Shown: one piece after another, positions 17,179 through 25,159 of the stretch | How the letters are laid out: every line of letters begins with the position of its first letter | Numbering within the stretch: the first letter of the stretch is position 1 | Assembly (NCBI RefSeq): GCF_002081715.1 | Contig: NZ_MUKP01000014.1 | Coordinates: forward strand, 1 to 64,000 | Source of the DNA: Nocardia donostiensis | GTDB lineage: Bacteria; Actinomycetota; Actinomycetes; Mycobacteriales; Mycobacteriaceae | Length of the DNA stretch: 64,000 nt | Direction of reading: 5' to 3' | Notes under the pieces: model-generated | What the model saw: the letters and a program-made list of their open reading frames with translations, nothing else | The model's database searches: none | What the model was told of the DNA's origin: nothing | Translations under genes and position numbers: made by a program

Positions 17179-18408
17179 TTACCCGTCGAATTCCGGCAGC
17201 CAGTGCAGCGCCGTTGCCTTCCTGATGTGGATGAGCATGTCGAATGCACCCGCCAGCGAGTTCAGCTCGATATGCGCCTTGTCGTCCTCGGCCGGGTCGT
17301 AGACACCGCTGATGACGCGGGCGCGCGCGGGTCCGCGCCGCCACCGGTGTACGTCCTCGGGTGCTTCGTCGCGCAGATCGACATAGAAGGCGGACAGGCC
17401 GACGGTCCCGAGCGTCGCGTCCACCAGGTCCGGTCGCGGTTCCGGGGCGGTCACCACGCCGAGGTCACCGTGGTGGAATCCGATGGCCACCGAGAGGTAG
17501 CGTGGCCCGAAATACGTGCGCAGATGGCTGCCGATACCGAGGAACTCGTCGCCGCCCATGCCGACGGGCAGGCCGGACGTGTGGGCGGTCCCGTCCCAGA
17601 ACACGATCCGTGCTCCGGTGCGGGTGTGGTGCTCGATGATGATTTCGGCGAGCCGCCGTTCATCCCGGGCGAAACCGCCCTGACCTGCGACACTGCTCTC
17701 ATGGAAGGCCACGATCCGCCCGGCGTGCGCGAGTGCCGCCCGGTGCGCGTCGGGGTCGCCGGGCAGGGCCGACAGCAGTGTGAGTGCGTCCCTGGCGTCG
17801 TCGGCGAACGGTCGTCCCGGGTGGATGCCCTGATGTCGTTGCACATGTTCGTCGATCTGGTGTGCGGTACGGATCGGGTCCAGATGTGCCCGAAGCTGCG
17901 GCAGGTGTTGCGGCGCGGCGGTGCGCACGTAGTCCAGGATCGCGTCGTAGTCGGCGGGTTCCGCGCTGGGGGGTGCCACCCCGATCACCTCGACCTGTCT
18001 GTCGGGGTGGCGTTCGTTGTGGCCGCGGAGCCATTTCAGAGTGGTGACCATCTCTTCGGTGCGCCACGGCCGCCACGCTCCGGCCAGGATGGTGTGCGGG
18101 TCGCCTTTTCCGGCGCGGACATACGCATTGATCCGCTCGCCGACGGCCGCGCTGTCCTGGATGGCCAATGCGCGGAACCCGTGTTCTTCCACCAGGGTCC
18201 GGGTGATGCGTTCCCTGACCCCGTAGGTCTGCCGGGAGAACCTGGTGGATTCGCCGAGACCGACCACCTTCGCGGGTGCGAGGCGGTCGGTCAGCGGCTT
18301 CAGATCGGTTCCGGTCGCGTCCGGTTCGGTGGCGTGCACCGGATGGGCTGCACCGCACAGCCAATCGAGCACAGCGGTTTCGGCGATGGTGCTGGACGAG
18401 GTCGGCAT
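17179..18408 (-). CDS. Erythromycin esterase family protein
   Basis: 409 aa from ATG 18408, preceded by GGGAGGAA; the open frame extends to 18678 but that part lies upstream of the promoter. Family features are the early GLGESTRFS block (the G-E-x-x-H/R region, here with Arg after Thr), then AFHESSVAG and the block IVFWDGTAHTSGL. Members hydrolyse macrolide lactones (EreA/EreB) or other esters; many actinobacterial members are uncharacterised and resistance should not be assumed. Here the usual active-site His of GE.H is replaced (GESTRF), although other His and Glu residues remain. Its promoter has a palindrome filling the -35/-10 spacer. Confidence 0.8.
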   Translation of the reverse strand: MPTSSSTIAETAVLDWLCGAAHPVHATEPDATGTDLKPLTDRLAPAKVVGLGESTRFSRQTYGVRERITRTLVEEHGFRALAIQDSAAVGERINAYVRAGKGDPHTILAGAWRPWRTEEMVTTLKWLRGHNERHPDRQVEVIGVAPPSAEPADYDAILDYVRTAAPQHLPQLRAHLDPIRTAHQIDEHVQRHQGIHPGRPFADDARDALTLLSALPGDPDAHRAALAHAGRIVAFHESSVAGQGGFARDERRLAEIIIEHHTRTGARIVFWDGTAHTSGLPVGMGGDEFLGIGSHLRTYFGPRYLSVAIGFHHGDLGVVTAPEPRPDLVDATLGTVGLSAFYVDLRDEAPEDVHRWRRGPARARVISGVYDPAEDDKAHIELNSLAGAFDMLIHIRKATALHWLPEFDG

Positions 18409-18445
18409 GGTTCCTCCCGGGTCTGGGTGATCTGACAGGAACAGC

Positions 18446-18473
18446 CTTATACCTAAACAATTGTTTAGGTCAA
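18446..18473 (-). promoter_or_regulatory. Promoter with 20-bp palindromic operator in the spacer
   Basis: Read leftward, TTGACC (18473-18468) is followed after 16 bp by TATAAG (18451-18446), a good housekeeping-type promoter about 40 bp before the ATG at 18408. The perfect palindrome ACCTAAACAATTGTTTAGGT (18451-18470) fills the spacer and overlaps both hexamers, so a bound TetR- or MarR-type repressor would block polymerase directly. No such regulator gene is adjacent. Confidence 0.8.
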
Positions 18474-18482
18474 GCCTTCGGT

Positions 18483-19589
18483 TCACAACCGGGTGCGCAT
18501 CAGAATCACGTTGTACTGGCTGTGCACCGTGACCAGGAAATACAGATCGCGGCCTGTCTGATACGGGAAGATCGACGGTGCGTAGGCGGTGGGCAGTTCG
18601 CGGGTATCGATCAGCACCCGCGGTGCGCTCCACGGACCGGTCGGGGCGGGGGCGGTGCGCAGCACCACCGAATTCCATGGATCGGTGGTGAGCGAGACGA
18701 ACTGCCCGAGGTATTCGTTGTACATCACCGACAGTTCCCCGACGCCGTGCATGATCGGCACCGCCGCGTTCGCATCGTTCAAGCGCCAGGTCCGTCCGTC
18801 CCAGTACTCGTAGGCGGCGAGATCGGTGATGGCGTGTTCGCGTACCCGGGCGACCCGCGCCGGATGATTGCGTCCCGAAGGGGTTCCGTACACGTAGACG
18901 TACCCGCCGTCTTTGAGGAAGGCGTTCATCTGGAAGTTGGCATTACCGCCCTCGTTGGGGCGCCGGGTGTGCGTGAGATCCGCCCAGGTTTCGCCGTTGT
19001 CACCGGAGGCGACCAGGCCGGAGAAGTTGGTGGTCCATTGGCCGACATCGTCCCAGGTCTTCACCGACATCATGCTCATGTACTGGGTGCCGCCCACCGA
19101 GATTCCTGCGGTCGGGATACGGCTGATCTCCAGGAACGGAATCTTGGGGCTCGGCACCAGATCGCGGGCCTGACCGAAGATATCGCGGACCACGCTGTCG
19201 AAGTAGATGCCATGGGACGGATCGCGGGTGTGGCTGCGCACCAGGATATTGCTGCGCCAGGCCCAGGTGCTGCCCGCGAGTAGGTTGGGGAAGCCGATTC
19301 CGGCGGTATCGCCGAACGCGGTGAGCATTTCGCCGTGCCCGTTGTCCCACATGATGCCCAGGTCGGTGCCGAGCACATTATAGGTGTGGGTGTTGTTGGG
19401 GCTGGCCATACCGGTTGCTTGGAAGACGGCCTTGGTCGTACCGGGCAGGTTGGGGAGACCGGTGGTGCCGTTGAGTACGGGAATCGGATTGATGGCGTTG
19501 GGGTTCGCCGTTGCGGGGGCGGTGGCGGTCAGCAGCAGAGCCGACGCGCCCGCCAGCGCGGACAACAGGATGGATCCGGTCTTGGTCAA
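18483..19589 (-). CDS. Exported DUF4185 protein (paralogue 2)
   Basis: 368 aa from TTG 19589, with GGAGGG nine nt upstream; the nearby ATG is out of frame. Signal peptide ends near TAPATANP. The body is clearly homologous to the protein at 12389-13477 throughout: LGTDLGIMWDNGHGEMLTAFGD, in part, and the shared C-terminal block YFLVTVHSQYNVILM. It has an insertion around IFGQARDLVPSPK relative to its paralogue. Function unknown. The stop lies just before the promoter/operator of the erythromycin-esterase-like gene, which is therefore separately transcribed. Confidence 0.85.
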   Translation of the reverse strand: MTKTGSILLSALAGASALLLTATAPATANPNAINPIPVLNGTTGLPNLPGTTKAVFQATGMASPNNTHTYNVLGTDLGIMWDNGHGEMLTAFGDTAGIGFPNLLAGSTWAWRSNILVRSHTRDPSHGIYFDSVVRDIFGQARDLVPSPKIPFLEISRIPTAGISVGGTQYMSMMSVKTWDDVGQWTTNFSGLVASGDNGETWADLTHTRRPNEGGNANFQMNAFLKDGGYVYVYGTPSGRNHPARVARVREHAITDLAAYEYWDGRTWRLNDANAAVPIMHGVGELSVMYNEYLGQFVSLTTDPWNSVVLRTAPAPTGPWSAPRVLIDTRELPTAYAPSIFPYQTGRDLYFLVTVHSQYNVILMRTRL

Positions 19590-19853
19590 GTCCGTCGGCC
19601 CTCCGGGTCATGCCGAAACGCGACGCTCGAACACGGACCCGACAGACCTTCGGAGAGTGTCTCGCGTCACGTCTCGACTGGCTGGCAAATAGTCCGCAAA
19701 TGCTAGCAGTGAAAACAGAAAATATGGTCTGTTTGCTTCTGACCTCGTTGGATGTCCTCTGTTGAGGCGGTTTCTCCTTCGTATGCGCCGTGTGCTGATC
19801 TGTAGCCAGGAGGGTCTGGTGCATGCGGCCGGACTCTGTTCTAATCGAACTCA

Positions 19854-19879
19854 AGTTACCGTCAATGTTGACGGTAACT
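19854..19879 (+). promoter_or_regulatory. Long inverted-repeat operator of the thiolase operon
   Basis: AGTTACCGTCAA (19854-19865) and TTGACGGTAACT (19868-19879) are perfect 12-bp arms around a 2-bp centre, ending 24 bp before the thiolase-like start. The size suits a TetR family dimer pair, and the TetR gene at the operon end (22194-22838) is the natural candidate. The surrounding 314-bp gap (19590-19903) holds nothing else I can support. Confidence 0.75.
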
Positions 19880-19903
19880 GGGTGTGACGTATGCGGAGGA
19901 ACA

Positions 19904-21424
19904 ATGCTGCCTGCCGGGATGGACCCGCGAACACCGGTGCTCGTCGGCGTCGGCCAAGTCGTGCACCGCAACGGCGAACTCGGATTACCCGGGCCGGTCG
20001 AACTGGCCGCCGAAGCGCTGCGCCGCGCAGGCGCAGACAGCGGCACAGGTGACAAGCTGTTGCGTGCGGCCGACCTGGTCGCCTCGATCGCCCCGGTCAG
20101 CCGCACGTACCCGGACCTGGGCACGCTGGTCGCGGCCGAGCTCGGAACATCACCGAAACGCACCTGGCAGTCGGCCCCGTTCGGCGGCGACGGGCCGCAG
20201 CGCCTGCTCAACGCCGTAGCCGGAGCGATCGCCGACGGCACCGTCGATGTCGCGCTGCTGGCCGGTGCCGAGGCAGTTGCCTCACGCAATGCTGCGAAGA
20301 AGACGGGTGCCACCCCGGATTGGCCGGAACAGGCCGCCGACGTGCGGCCGGACAAGATATTCGGCGCGGACAGCGGACCCAACTCCGAGATGGAGAACAC
20401 CGCCGGGCTATGGGGCCCGATCTACATGTATCCGCTGATGGAATCGGCCATGCGCGGCAAGCTGGGTCTGGGCGTCGCCGAACACCAGCGGCGGATCGGA
20501 ACGCTGTGGTCGCGGTTCTCGTCTGTCGCGGCGAACAATCCTCATGCGTGGCTGCCCACACAACGGTCGGTCGAGGAGCTCATCACGCCTGCACCGGACA
20601 ACCGGATGGTGTCGAGCCCCTATCCGAAGCTGCTGGTGGCCAATCTGACCGTCGATCAGGGTGCGGGCCTGATCCTGTGCAGCGCGGCCGCGGCCGACGC
20701 GGCAGGCGTACCGCGGGAACAGTGGGTGTTCCCGCACAGCGGCGCCACCGCCACCGACACCTGGTTCGTCTCCGAACGTGCCGATATGGCTGCATCCCCG
20801 GCGATCGCAGCGGCCGGGCGTACCGCGCTGGTCGATGCCGGAGTCGGCATCGACGACATCGCCCATATCGACCTCTACTCCTGCTTCCCGATAGCCGTGC
20901 AGGTCGGTGCAGCAGCGCTGGGGCTGCCGATCGACGACCCGAACCGGCCGCTCACCGTCACCGGCGGCCTCACCTTCGGTGGCGGACCGGGCAACAACTA
21001 CACCACCCACGCCATCGCCACCATGGCCGAGCGGCTGCGCGCCAACCCTGGCGACTACGGCCTGACCACCTCGCTCGGCTGGTACATCACCAAACACGGT
21101 GTCGGCGTGTACTCCACCGAGCCACCCGCCCGGCTGTTCCGTGCTGTCGAACACCATTCGGTCGAAGACCGCCGCGAGACCGCCCCCGGCTACACCGGTC
21201 CGGCCACCGTCGAAGCGTTCACGGTCCCGTACCGCAAGAGCGGCGATGGCGACGAGCCGGAAGCGGTGGTGATCAGTGCCCTGAACCCGGCGGGTGCCCG
21301 CATACTTGTCCGGGTGACCGACGCCGACATCATCGCGGCATGCACCGACGGCGACCCACTCGGCGCGAGCGCCGAGATCACCGCCGTCGACCGGATCACC
21401 CTGAGCAGCGAGAGGAAAGCCTGA
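19904..21424 (+). CDS. Thiolase-like acetyl-CoA acetyltransferase, atypical
   Basis: 506 aa from ATG 19904, with GGAGGA seven nt upstream; an in-frame start at 19823 lies before the operator. It belongs to the actinobacterial group annotated as acetyl-CoA acetyltransferase, starting DPRTPVLVGVGQ and ending with a C-terminal OB-like extension. The thiolase fold is kept (DLYSCFPIAVQVGAAALGL and GGLTFGGGPGNNYTTHAIA), but the usual N-terminal nucleophile Cys and the C-terminal CxG motif are not seen at their positions. It may carry out a non-canonical reaction or a binding role in lipid catabolism. The stop overlaps the next start (ATGA). Confidence 0.82.
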   Translation: MLPAGMDPRTPVLVGVGQVVHRNGELGLPGPVELAAEALRRAGADSGTGDKLLRAADLVASIAPVSRTYPDLGTLVAAELGTSPKRTWQSAPFGGDGPQRLLNAVAGAIADGTVDVALLAGAEAVASRNAAKKTGATPDWPEQAADVRPDKIFGADSGPNSEMENTAGLWGPIYMYPLMESAMRGKLGLGVAEHQRRIGTLWSRFSSVAANNPHAWLPTQRSVEELITPAPDNRMVSSPYPKLLVANLTVDQGAGLILCSAAAADAAGVPREQWVFPHSGATATDTWFVSERADMAASPAIAAAGRTALVDAGVGIDDIAHIDLYSCFPIAVQVGAAALGLPIDDPNRPLTVTGGLTFGGGPGNNYTTHAIATMAERLRANPGDYGLTTSLGWYITKHGVGVYSTEPPARLFRAVEHHSVEDRRETAPGYTGPATVEAFTVPYRKSGDGDEPEAVVISALNPAGARILVRVTDADIIAACTDGDPLGASAEITAVDRITLSSERKA

Positions 21425-22188
21425 TGACCGACACGCTTCTGGTCGAGCGGCGCGACGCGATCACCATCCTGACCGTCAACCGTCCGCAAGCCCGCAACGC
21501 GATCGATCTGGCGACCGCGCAGGCGCTCGAAGCCGCGATCGACGCGTTCGAAGAAGACGACACCGCCCGCGTGCTCGTGCTCACCGGCGCGGGCGCAACC
21601 TTCAGCGCCGGAATGGATCTGATCGCCGCATCCCGTGGGGAGATGCCGGTGACCCAGCAGCGCGGCCCGCTCGGCATCGCCGCCAAACCGCCGGTGAAAC
21701 CGATGATTTCGGCAGTGGAGGGTTTCGCACTGGCCGGTGGTTTCGAGCTGGCGCTCTCCGGTGATCTGATCGTCGCCGCGCGCGACGCCCGATTCGGGAT
21801 CCCCGAGGTGAAGCGTGGCCTGGTCGCCGCGGGCGGCGGCGTATTGCGGCTGACCCAGCGGCTGCCGCGCAGTATGGCCGCCGAACTCGCGTTGACCGGC
21901 GGGCGGATCAGCGCCGACCGGCTGTATCAGCTGGGGTTGGTCAACCGGGTCACCGAACCCGGCGACGCGCTCGGTGTCGCGCTGGAGCTGGCGGCCGAAA
22001 TCGTTGCCGCCGCACCGCTGGCCGTGGCCGCGAGCAAACGGATCATCGACGAATCCCCGGACTGGCCTGCCGCCGAGGCGTTCGCCAAACAGGGCGAAAT
22101 CGCTTTGCCCGCCTTGATTTCCCAAGATGCCGCCGAGGGTGCGCTGGCGTTCGCGCAGAAGCGTGAACCCCAGTGGCAGGGACGCTGA
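21424..22188 (+). CDS. Enoyl-CoA hydratase/isomerase (crotonase family)
   Basis: 254 aa, ATG 21424 overlapping the thiolase-like stop, with GAGAGGAAAG upstream. Crotonase features are TGAGATFSAGMDL (CoA and oxyanion site), the second oxyanion segment EGFALAGGFELAL with the first catalytic Glu, and the block FGIPEVKRGL with the second Glu. Both acidic residues needed for hydration are present. It hydrates 2-enoyl-CoA to 3-hydroxyacyl-CoA. It is the middle gene of a thiolase-like / hydratase / TetR operon, fitting a dedicated acyl-CoA degradation pathway whose substrate is unknown. Confidence 0.92.
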   Translation: MTDTLLVERRDAITILTVNRPQARNAIDLATAQALEAAIDAFEEDDTARVLVLTGAGATFSAGMDLIAASRGEMPVTQQRGPLGIAAKPPVKPMISAVEGFALAGGFELALSGDLIVAARDARFGIPEVKRGLVAAGGGVLRLTQRLPRSMAAELALTGGRISADRLYQLGLVNRVTEPGDALGVALELAAEIVAAAPLAVAASKRIIDESPDWPAAEAFAKQGEIALPALISQDAAEGALAFAQKREPQWQGR

Positions 22189-22193
22189 CCGCC

Positions 22194-22838
22194 GTGGCCG
22201 AACGCGTCAGGGAGACGCAGGCGCAGCGCCGGGCACGGATGCGCACGCGGCTCCTGGACGCCGCCGTGGCGAGCCTGGTCGAAGTCGGCTACGCGGGCAC
22301 GACCACGCTCGCCGTACAGCAGCGTGCCGCCGTCCCGCGCGGCACACTGCAACATCATTTCCCCACCAAAGCCGATCTGCTGGCCGGTGTCGTCGAACAT
22401 CTGGCACAACGCCGATCGGCTCAGCTGACCAGCGAATTCGAGGCCATCACCCCGGACATCGACCGGTTGACCGCAGCGGTCGAGCTGACCGCGAAAATGC
22501 TCAGCGGCCCGTCGTTCGTCGCCGCACTCGAGATCTGGGTGGGCGCACGCACCGACCCGGAGCTGCGGATGGCGTTCCTGCCGTTGGAGAACCGGCTGTT
22601 CGAGCTGATGCACACCAGTATTCGCGACGCGTTCCGTCAGGAGTTCCCTGACGACCCCCGGGTCCCGACGATCACGGACTTCACGATCGAGATCATGACC
22701 GGACAGGCGCTGCGCACCTTGCTGGCCGGTGACGACGAACGCAACCGTGTTGTTCAGCATCGCTGGCGTAACGCGGTGCAGGTTCTGCTGGGCACCGCCG
22801 ACGCCGCGTCGCTGCTGGCGCCTCCTTCTCGCAGCTGA
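22194..22838 (+). CDS. TetR family transcriptional regulator
   Basis: About 214 aa from GTG 22194 (AGGGA about 11 nt upstream); GTG 22173, overlapping the hydratase end, is possible. The N-terminal HTH is clear: AALVEVGYAG-like helix 1, then TTLAVQQRAAVPRGTLQHHF with the usual HF and a Lys-Ala-Asp-Leu continuation. The C-terminal ligand domain contains LEIWVGARTDPELR, common in regulators of acyl-CoA metabolism. It is the last gene of the operon and probably represses it through the 26-bp inverted repeat at 19854-19879, with an acyl-CoA as likely ligand (inference). Confidence 0.88.
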   Translation: MAERVRETQAQRRARMRTRLLDAAVASLVEVGYAGTTTLAVQQRAAVPRGTLQHHFPTKADLLAGVVEHLAQRRSAQLTSEFEAITPDIDRLTAAVELTAKMLSGPSFVAALEIWVGARTDPELRMAFLPLENRLFELMHTSIRDAFRQEFPDDPRVPTITDFTIEIMTGQALRTLLAGDDERNRVVQHRWRNAVQVLLGTADAASLLAPPSRS

Positions 22839-22982
22839 GCCGGTGCGGCGCTACCTGGCGGCAAGTCATCGTGAGCTGATATGGCGCTGCGGAGCTGCAT
22901 CGACGCGGAGCCGTTGTGTCATTGCTGGAGACGCCGCGATGCCGACCGTACTGCCCGTGACGCCGACCGGCTCCCGCCCCCG

Positions 22983-23771
22983 CTACCTGTTCGCGTGCAG
23001 CTGGTCGCGTAGCAGTAGCGCGCAGCCGTCTGGGTCGTCGTAGAACGGGGTGTGCCCGCTGCCGCGCAGCGCGGTATGCCGTGCGTTCGGCAGCACTTGC
23101 TCGGCCCGGCGGCTCTGGGTGGCGTAGGTGAGCAGGATGTCGTGGTTGCCCCAGGCGATGGTGACTGGCAGATCGGCCAGTGCGGTGGGGTCGGGCAGTG
23201 TTGTGTCGGTGAACGACGCCAGCGCCGGGTCGAATCCGAGCGCGTCGATGGCGCCGTAAGCGGTGTCCAGTGCGGTCTGGGTGTCCAGCGTCCACGGTTT
23301 GCCGAAGACCAGGCTCAGGAAGGCGGTGCGGCCTGCCGCGGTGCCGAGGATGGCGGGCAGCGTGGGGCGCAGCATCCGCGCGAGCCGCCGGGAAATGCTC
23401 AGCGACCGTTGGCACCAGACGCGGCCGGGGGTGTCCCAGAATCCGATGGGGGAAAACGCGGTTGCCGTTCGGGCCAGTCCGCGGGCGGCGAGGTTCAGCG
23501 TGATCAGGCCGCCCATGGAGTTGCCGCCGATATGCGGGCGTTCGATGCCCTGTTCGGCGAGGAAATCGGCCACCGCGTCGGTGAGGGTGGTGACGGTGGT
23601 GCGGTCGAGCGGGGCGGAAGCGCCGAACCCGGGCAGGTCGATCGCGATCATCTCGAACGAGTCGGTCAATTGCTCGATCACCGGCTGCCAGACCTGCCAG
23701 CGGCTGCCTACCCCGTGGATCAGGACCAGCGGTTCGCCGCTGCCCTCGCGGTGCTGGTTCAACATCGTCAT
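22983..23771 (-). CDS. Alpha/beta hydrolase
   Basis: 262 aa, ATG 23771 (MTM; a second ATG two codons on is equally possible). It is a complete alpha/beta-hydrolase: oxyanion block LIHGVGSRWQVW, nucleophile elbow GGNSMGG (Ser about residue 94), acid in WGNHDILL and catalytic His in GSGHTPFYDDP. The lid region is Arg-rich (SLSISRRLARMLRP). It is cytosolic, without a signal peptide. Substrate unknown; esterase, lactonase or C-C hydrolase activity would all fit. It converges with the TetR gene, which ends 144 bp away. Confidence 0.87.
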   Translation of the reverse strand: MTMLNQHREGSGEPLVLIHGVGSRWQVWQPVIEQLTDSFEMIAIDLPGFGASAPLDRTTVTTLTDAVADFLAEQGIERPHIGGNSMGGLITLNLAARGLARTATAFSPIGFWDTPGRVWCQRSLSISRRLARMLRPTLPAILGTAAGRTAFLSLVFGKPWTLDTQTALDTAYGAIDALGFDPALASFTDTTLPDPTALADLPVTIAWGNHDILLTYATQSRRAEQVLPNARHTALRGSGHTPFYDDPDGCALLLRDQLHANR

Positions 23772-23846
23772 CGGCGTTCTCCTGATCGGTGCAGAATTCC
23801 GCTCACATTAACAGCAGGCGGTGGCCGTCAGTTGTGGTCTGCCAAT

Positions 23847-23878
23847 CCCCCGAAACTGGGGGCGGTGAACGGTACGAT
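23847..23878 (+). promoter_or_regulatory. Promoter and small inverted repeat of the MazEF-like pair
   Basis: CCCCC (23847-23851) and GGGGG (23858-23862) flank GAAACT, immediately upstream of a TACGAT -10 like hexamer at 23873-23878. The antitoxin ATG is only 8 nt further on, so the mRNA is leaderless or nearly so. The repeat is placed where an autoregulatory complex would bind. Confidence 0.4.
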
Positions 23879-23885
23879 AAAAGGT

Positions 23886-24110
23886 ATGGCAACACGCAAG
23901 GTCACTTTATCGTTGGACGCATCGGCCTGGTCGTACGCCGAACAGGCCGCCGCACGCGCGGGGATGTCACCCTCGGCGTGGATATCCAAGGCCGCCCGCC
24001 GGGAGGCGGTGCGCACCGGTGTCGGCACCATCCCCGAGGTGACGGCCGAAGCGGCTGCCGACGCCGCCGAACTAGCGGCCGCCGAGGAGGCGATGCGTGC
24101 GCAGGGGTGA
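23886..24110 (+). CDS. Antitoxin, MazE-like with ribbon-helix-helix start
   Basis: 74 aa from ATG 23886. The N-terminal stretch KVTLSLDASAWSYAEQAA, followed by an amphipathic helix with Ser-Pro-Ser-Ala-Trp, fits a ribbon-helix-helix DNA-binding dimer. The C-terminal half is Ala/Glu-rich and probably disordered until it wraps the toxin. The stop overlaps the start of the downstream PemK/MazF gene by 14 nt, the usual layout of type II toxin-antitoxin modules. The complex likely represses its own promoter just upstream. Confidence 0.8.
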   Translation: MATRKVTLSLDASAWSYAEQAAARAGMSPSAWISKAARREAVRTGVGTIPEVTAEAAADAAELAAAEEAMRAQG

Positions 24111-24393
24111 GCTGTGGATCTACCACCCGCACGGTTCCCCGCGCCGCCGCACGGTTGTGCTGATCAGCAGCGACGGCATCAATGAATCGCCGCGCCCCTG
24201 GCTGGTCGCGGCCGAGGTGCTCGACGAGGACCCGCAGGACATCCTCGCCGTCGCCCTGCCCGAGCACGGCTGGGTGCACGCAGGCAACATCGGCCGCATC
24301 TATCGCGGTTGGCTGACCGAACGGGTCGGCGATATCGATCTCGACACCGTGGAACGGCTGGACACCGCTCTGCGCGCCGCCTTGGACCTGTGA
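24097..24393 (+). CDS. Type II toxin, MazF/PemK-like
   Basis: 98 aa from GTG 24097, in the overlapping frame, with GAGGAGG 8-10 nt upstream. The start RRGELWIYHPHGSPRRRTVVLIS has the MazF beta-barrel layout: the G-x-h-W/h-Y strand, a basic turn, then VVLISSDGIN. MazF proteins are ribosome-independent mRNA interferases; the basic turn carries the expected Arg residues. The C-terminal helix is D-L-D-T-V-E-R-L-D-T-A-L, as in actinobacterial MazF. It is neutralised by the 74-aa product encoded just before. Cleavage specificity cannot be inferred. Confidence 0.8.
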   Translation: MRRGELWIYHPHGSPRRRTVVLISSDGINESPRPWLVAAEVLDEDPQDILAVALPEHGWVHAGNIGRIYRGWLTERVGDIDLDTVERLDTALRAALDL

Positions 24394-24497
24394 GCCCGCT
24401 GAGGATCCCTGCCCCGGCTTGCAGTTTCCGCGTGACTGCGGCTACATAAATGGCTTGTGGACAGCGGTCCACCGGACATAGTCGAGAGAGGAACCTG

Positions 24498-24824
24498 GTG
24501 CGGACCACCCTGATCGCCGCGGCCTTCATCACCCTGCCCCTGCTGGCTGCCTGTGGCGGCGGCTCCGGAGCCGAGCCCGTCACCGCGGCGGATATCTCCA
24601 AGTCGATGCAGGACAAGGGCCTGCAGGACCCGGCGTTCGCCGATTGCGCGGCGAAACTCTATGTCGACGAGGGTATTTCGCAGGAAGGTCTGCGTGCCAT
24701 GGTCAACGAAGAACACGACTCCCAAGCCGTGGACCCGCAAACGCTCGGTATGAGCGAAGACGACGCCGACAAGGCGCGCGCGGCCACCGACAAGATCATC
24801 AAGCAGTGCCTCGGGAATAAGTAG
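24498..24824 (+). CDS. Small putative lipoprotein
   Basis: 108 aa from GTG 24498, with GAGAGAGGAA upstream. The signal sequence ends in the lipobox LLAAC (Cys about residue 20), so the mature protein should be lipid-anchored on the outer face of the membrane. The rest is short, acidic and helical, with two further Cys residues (FADCAAKLY and KQCLG) that could form a disulfide. I do not recognise the family; small two-Cys lipoproteins of this size are common in Nocardia and Mycobacterium. It converges with the DUF1905 gene. Confidence 0.75.
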   Translation: MRTTLIAAAFITLPLLAACGGGSGAEPVTAADISKSMQDKGLQDPAFADCAAKLYVDEGISQEGLRAMVNEEHDSQAVDPQTLGMSEDDADKARAATDKIIKQCLGNK

Positions 24825-24856
24825 CCTTCGGCTGACCAGAGCAGGCCGGGTGCGGT

Positions 24857-25159
24857 TCAGATTGCGACGACGATCTGAACCCGCGCCGACGACCCCGCAC
24901 TCAGATCTTCGGCCGAACGTACCGCCTTCTTCACCGGCAGGATGTAGGTCCCCCGGGATTTGTCCGGGAACAGCGAAGTCGACCAGCGGCTGCTGCCGAT
25001 GGTCACATGCACCCGCACCGCGCCGAACCCACCGCTGCGGTGCCCGTAGATCGCCTCGATCTCGTCGGCAATATCCTCGGGCAGGTCGGCGAAATGCCAG
25101 CTGCCCTGCCCGTGGTGCTCCCATATCCGGGTCGTGAACGTGTACCGCGCTCCACTCAC
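24857..25159 (-). CDS. DUF1905 domain protein
   Basis: 100 aa from GTG 25159; a longer open frame to 25321 has composition unlike the domain. The sequence YTFTTRIWEHHGQGSWHFADLP begins the DUF1905 beta-barrel and continues with GGFGAVRVHVTIGSSRWSTSLFP and a final LPVKKAVRSAEDL. DUF1905 domains are small stand-alone proteins or are fused to YdeI-type domains; their role is not established. No partner gene is adjacent. The 310 bp to its right, up to the tRNA, hold nothing I can support. Confidence 0.82.
   Translation of the reverse strand: MSGARYTFTTRIWEHHGQGSWHFADLPEDIADEIEAIYGHRSGGFGAVRVHVTIGSSRWSTSLFPDKSRGTYILPVKKAVRSAEDLSAGSSARVQIVVAI

Noticed and set aside
18409..18678. N-terminal extension of the erythromycin-esterase-like frame
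   Set aside because: It runs through the promoter and operator and into the neighbouring gene; ATG 18408 has a strong ribosome site.
20320..21423. Upstream extension of the enoyl-CoA hydratase frame
   Set aside because: It lies inside the thiolase-like gene; ATG 21424 has the ribosome site and overlaps the stop in normal coupling.
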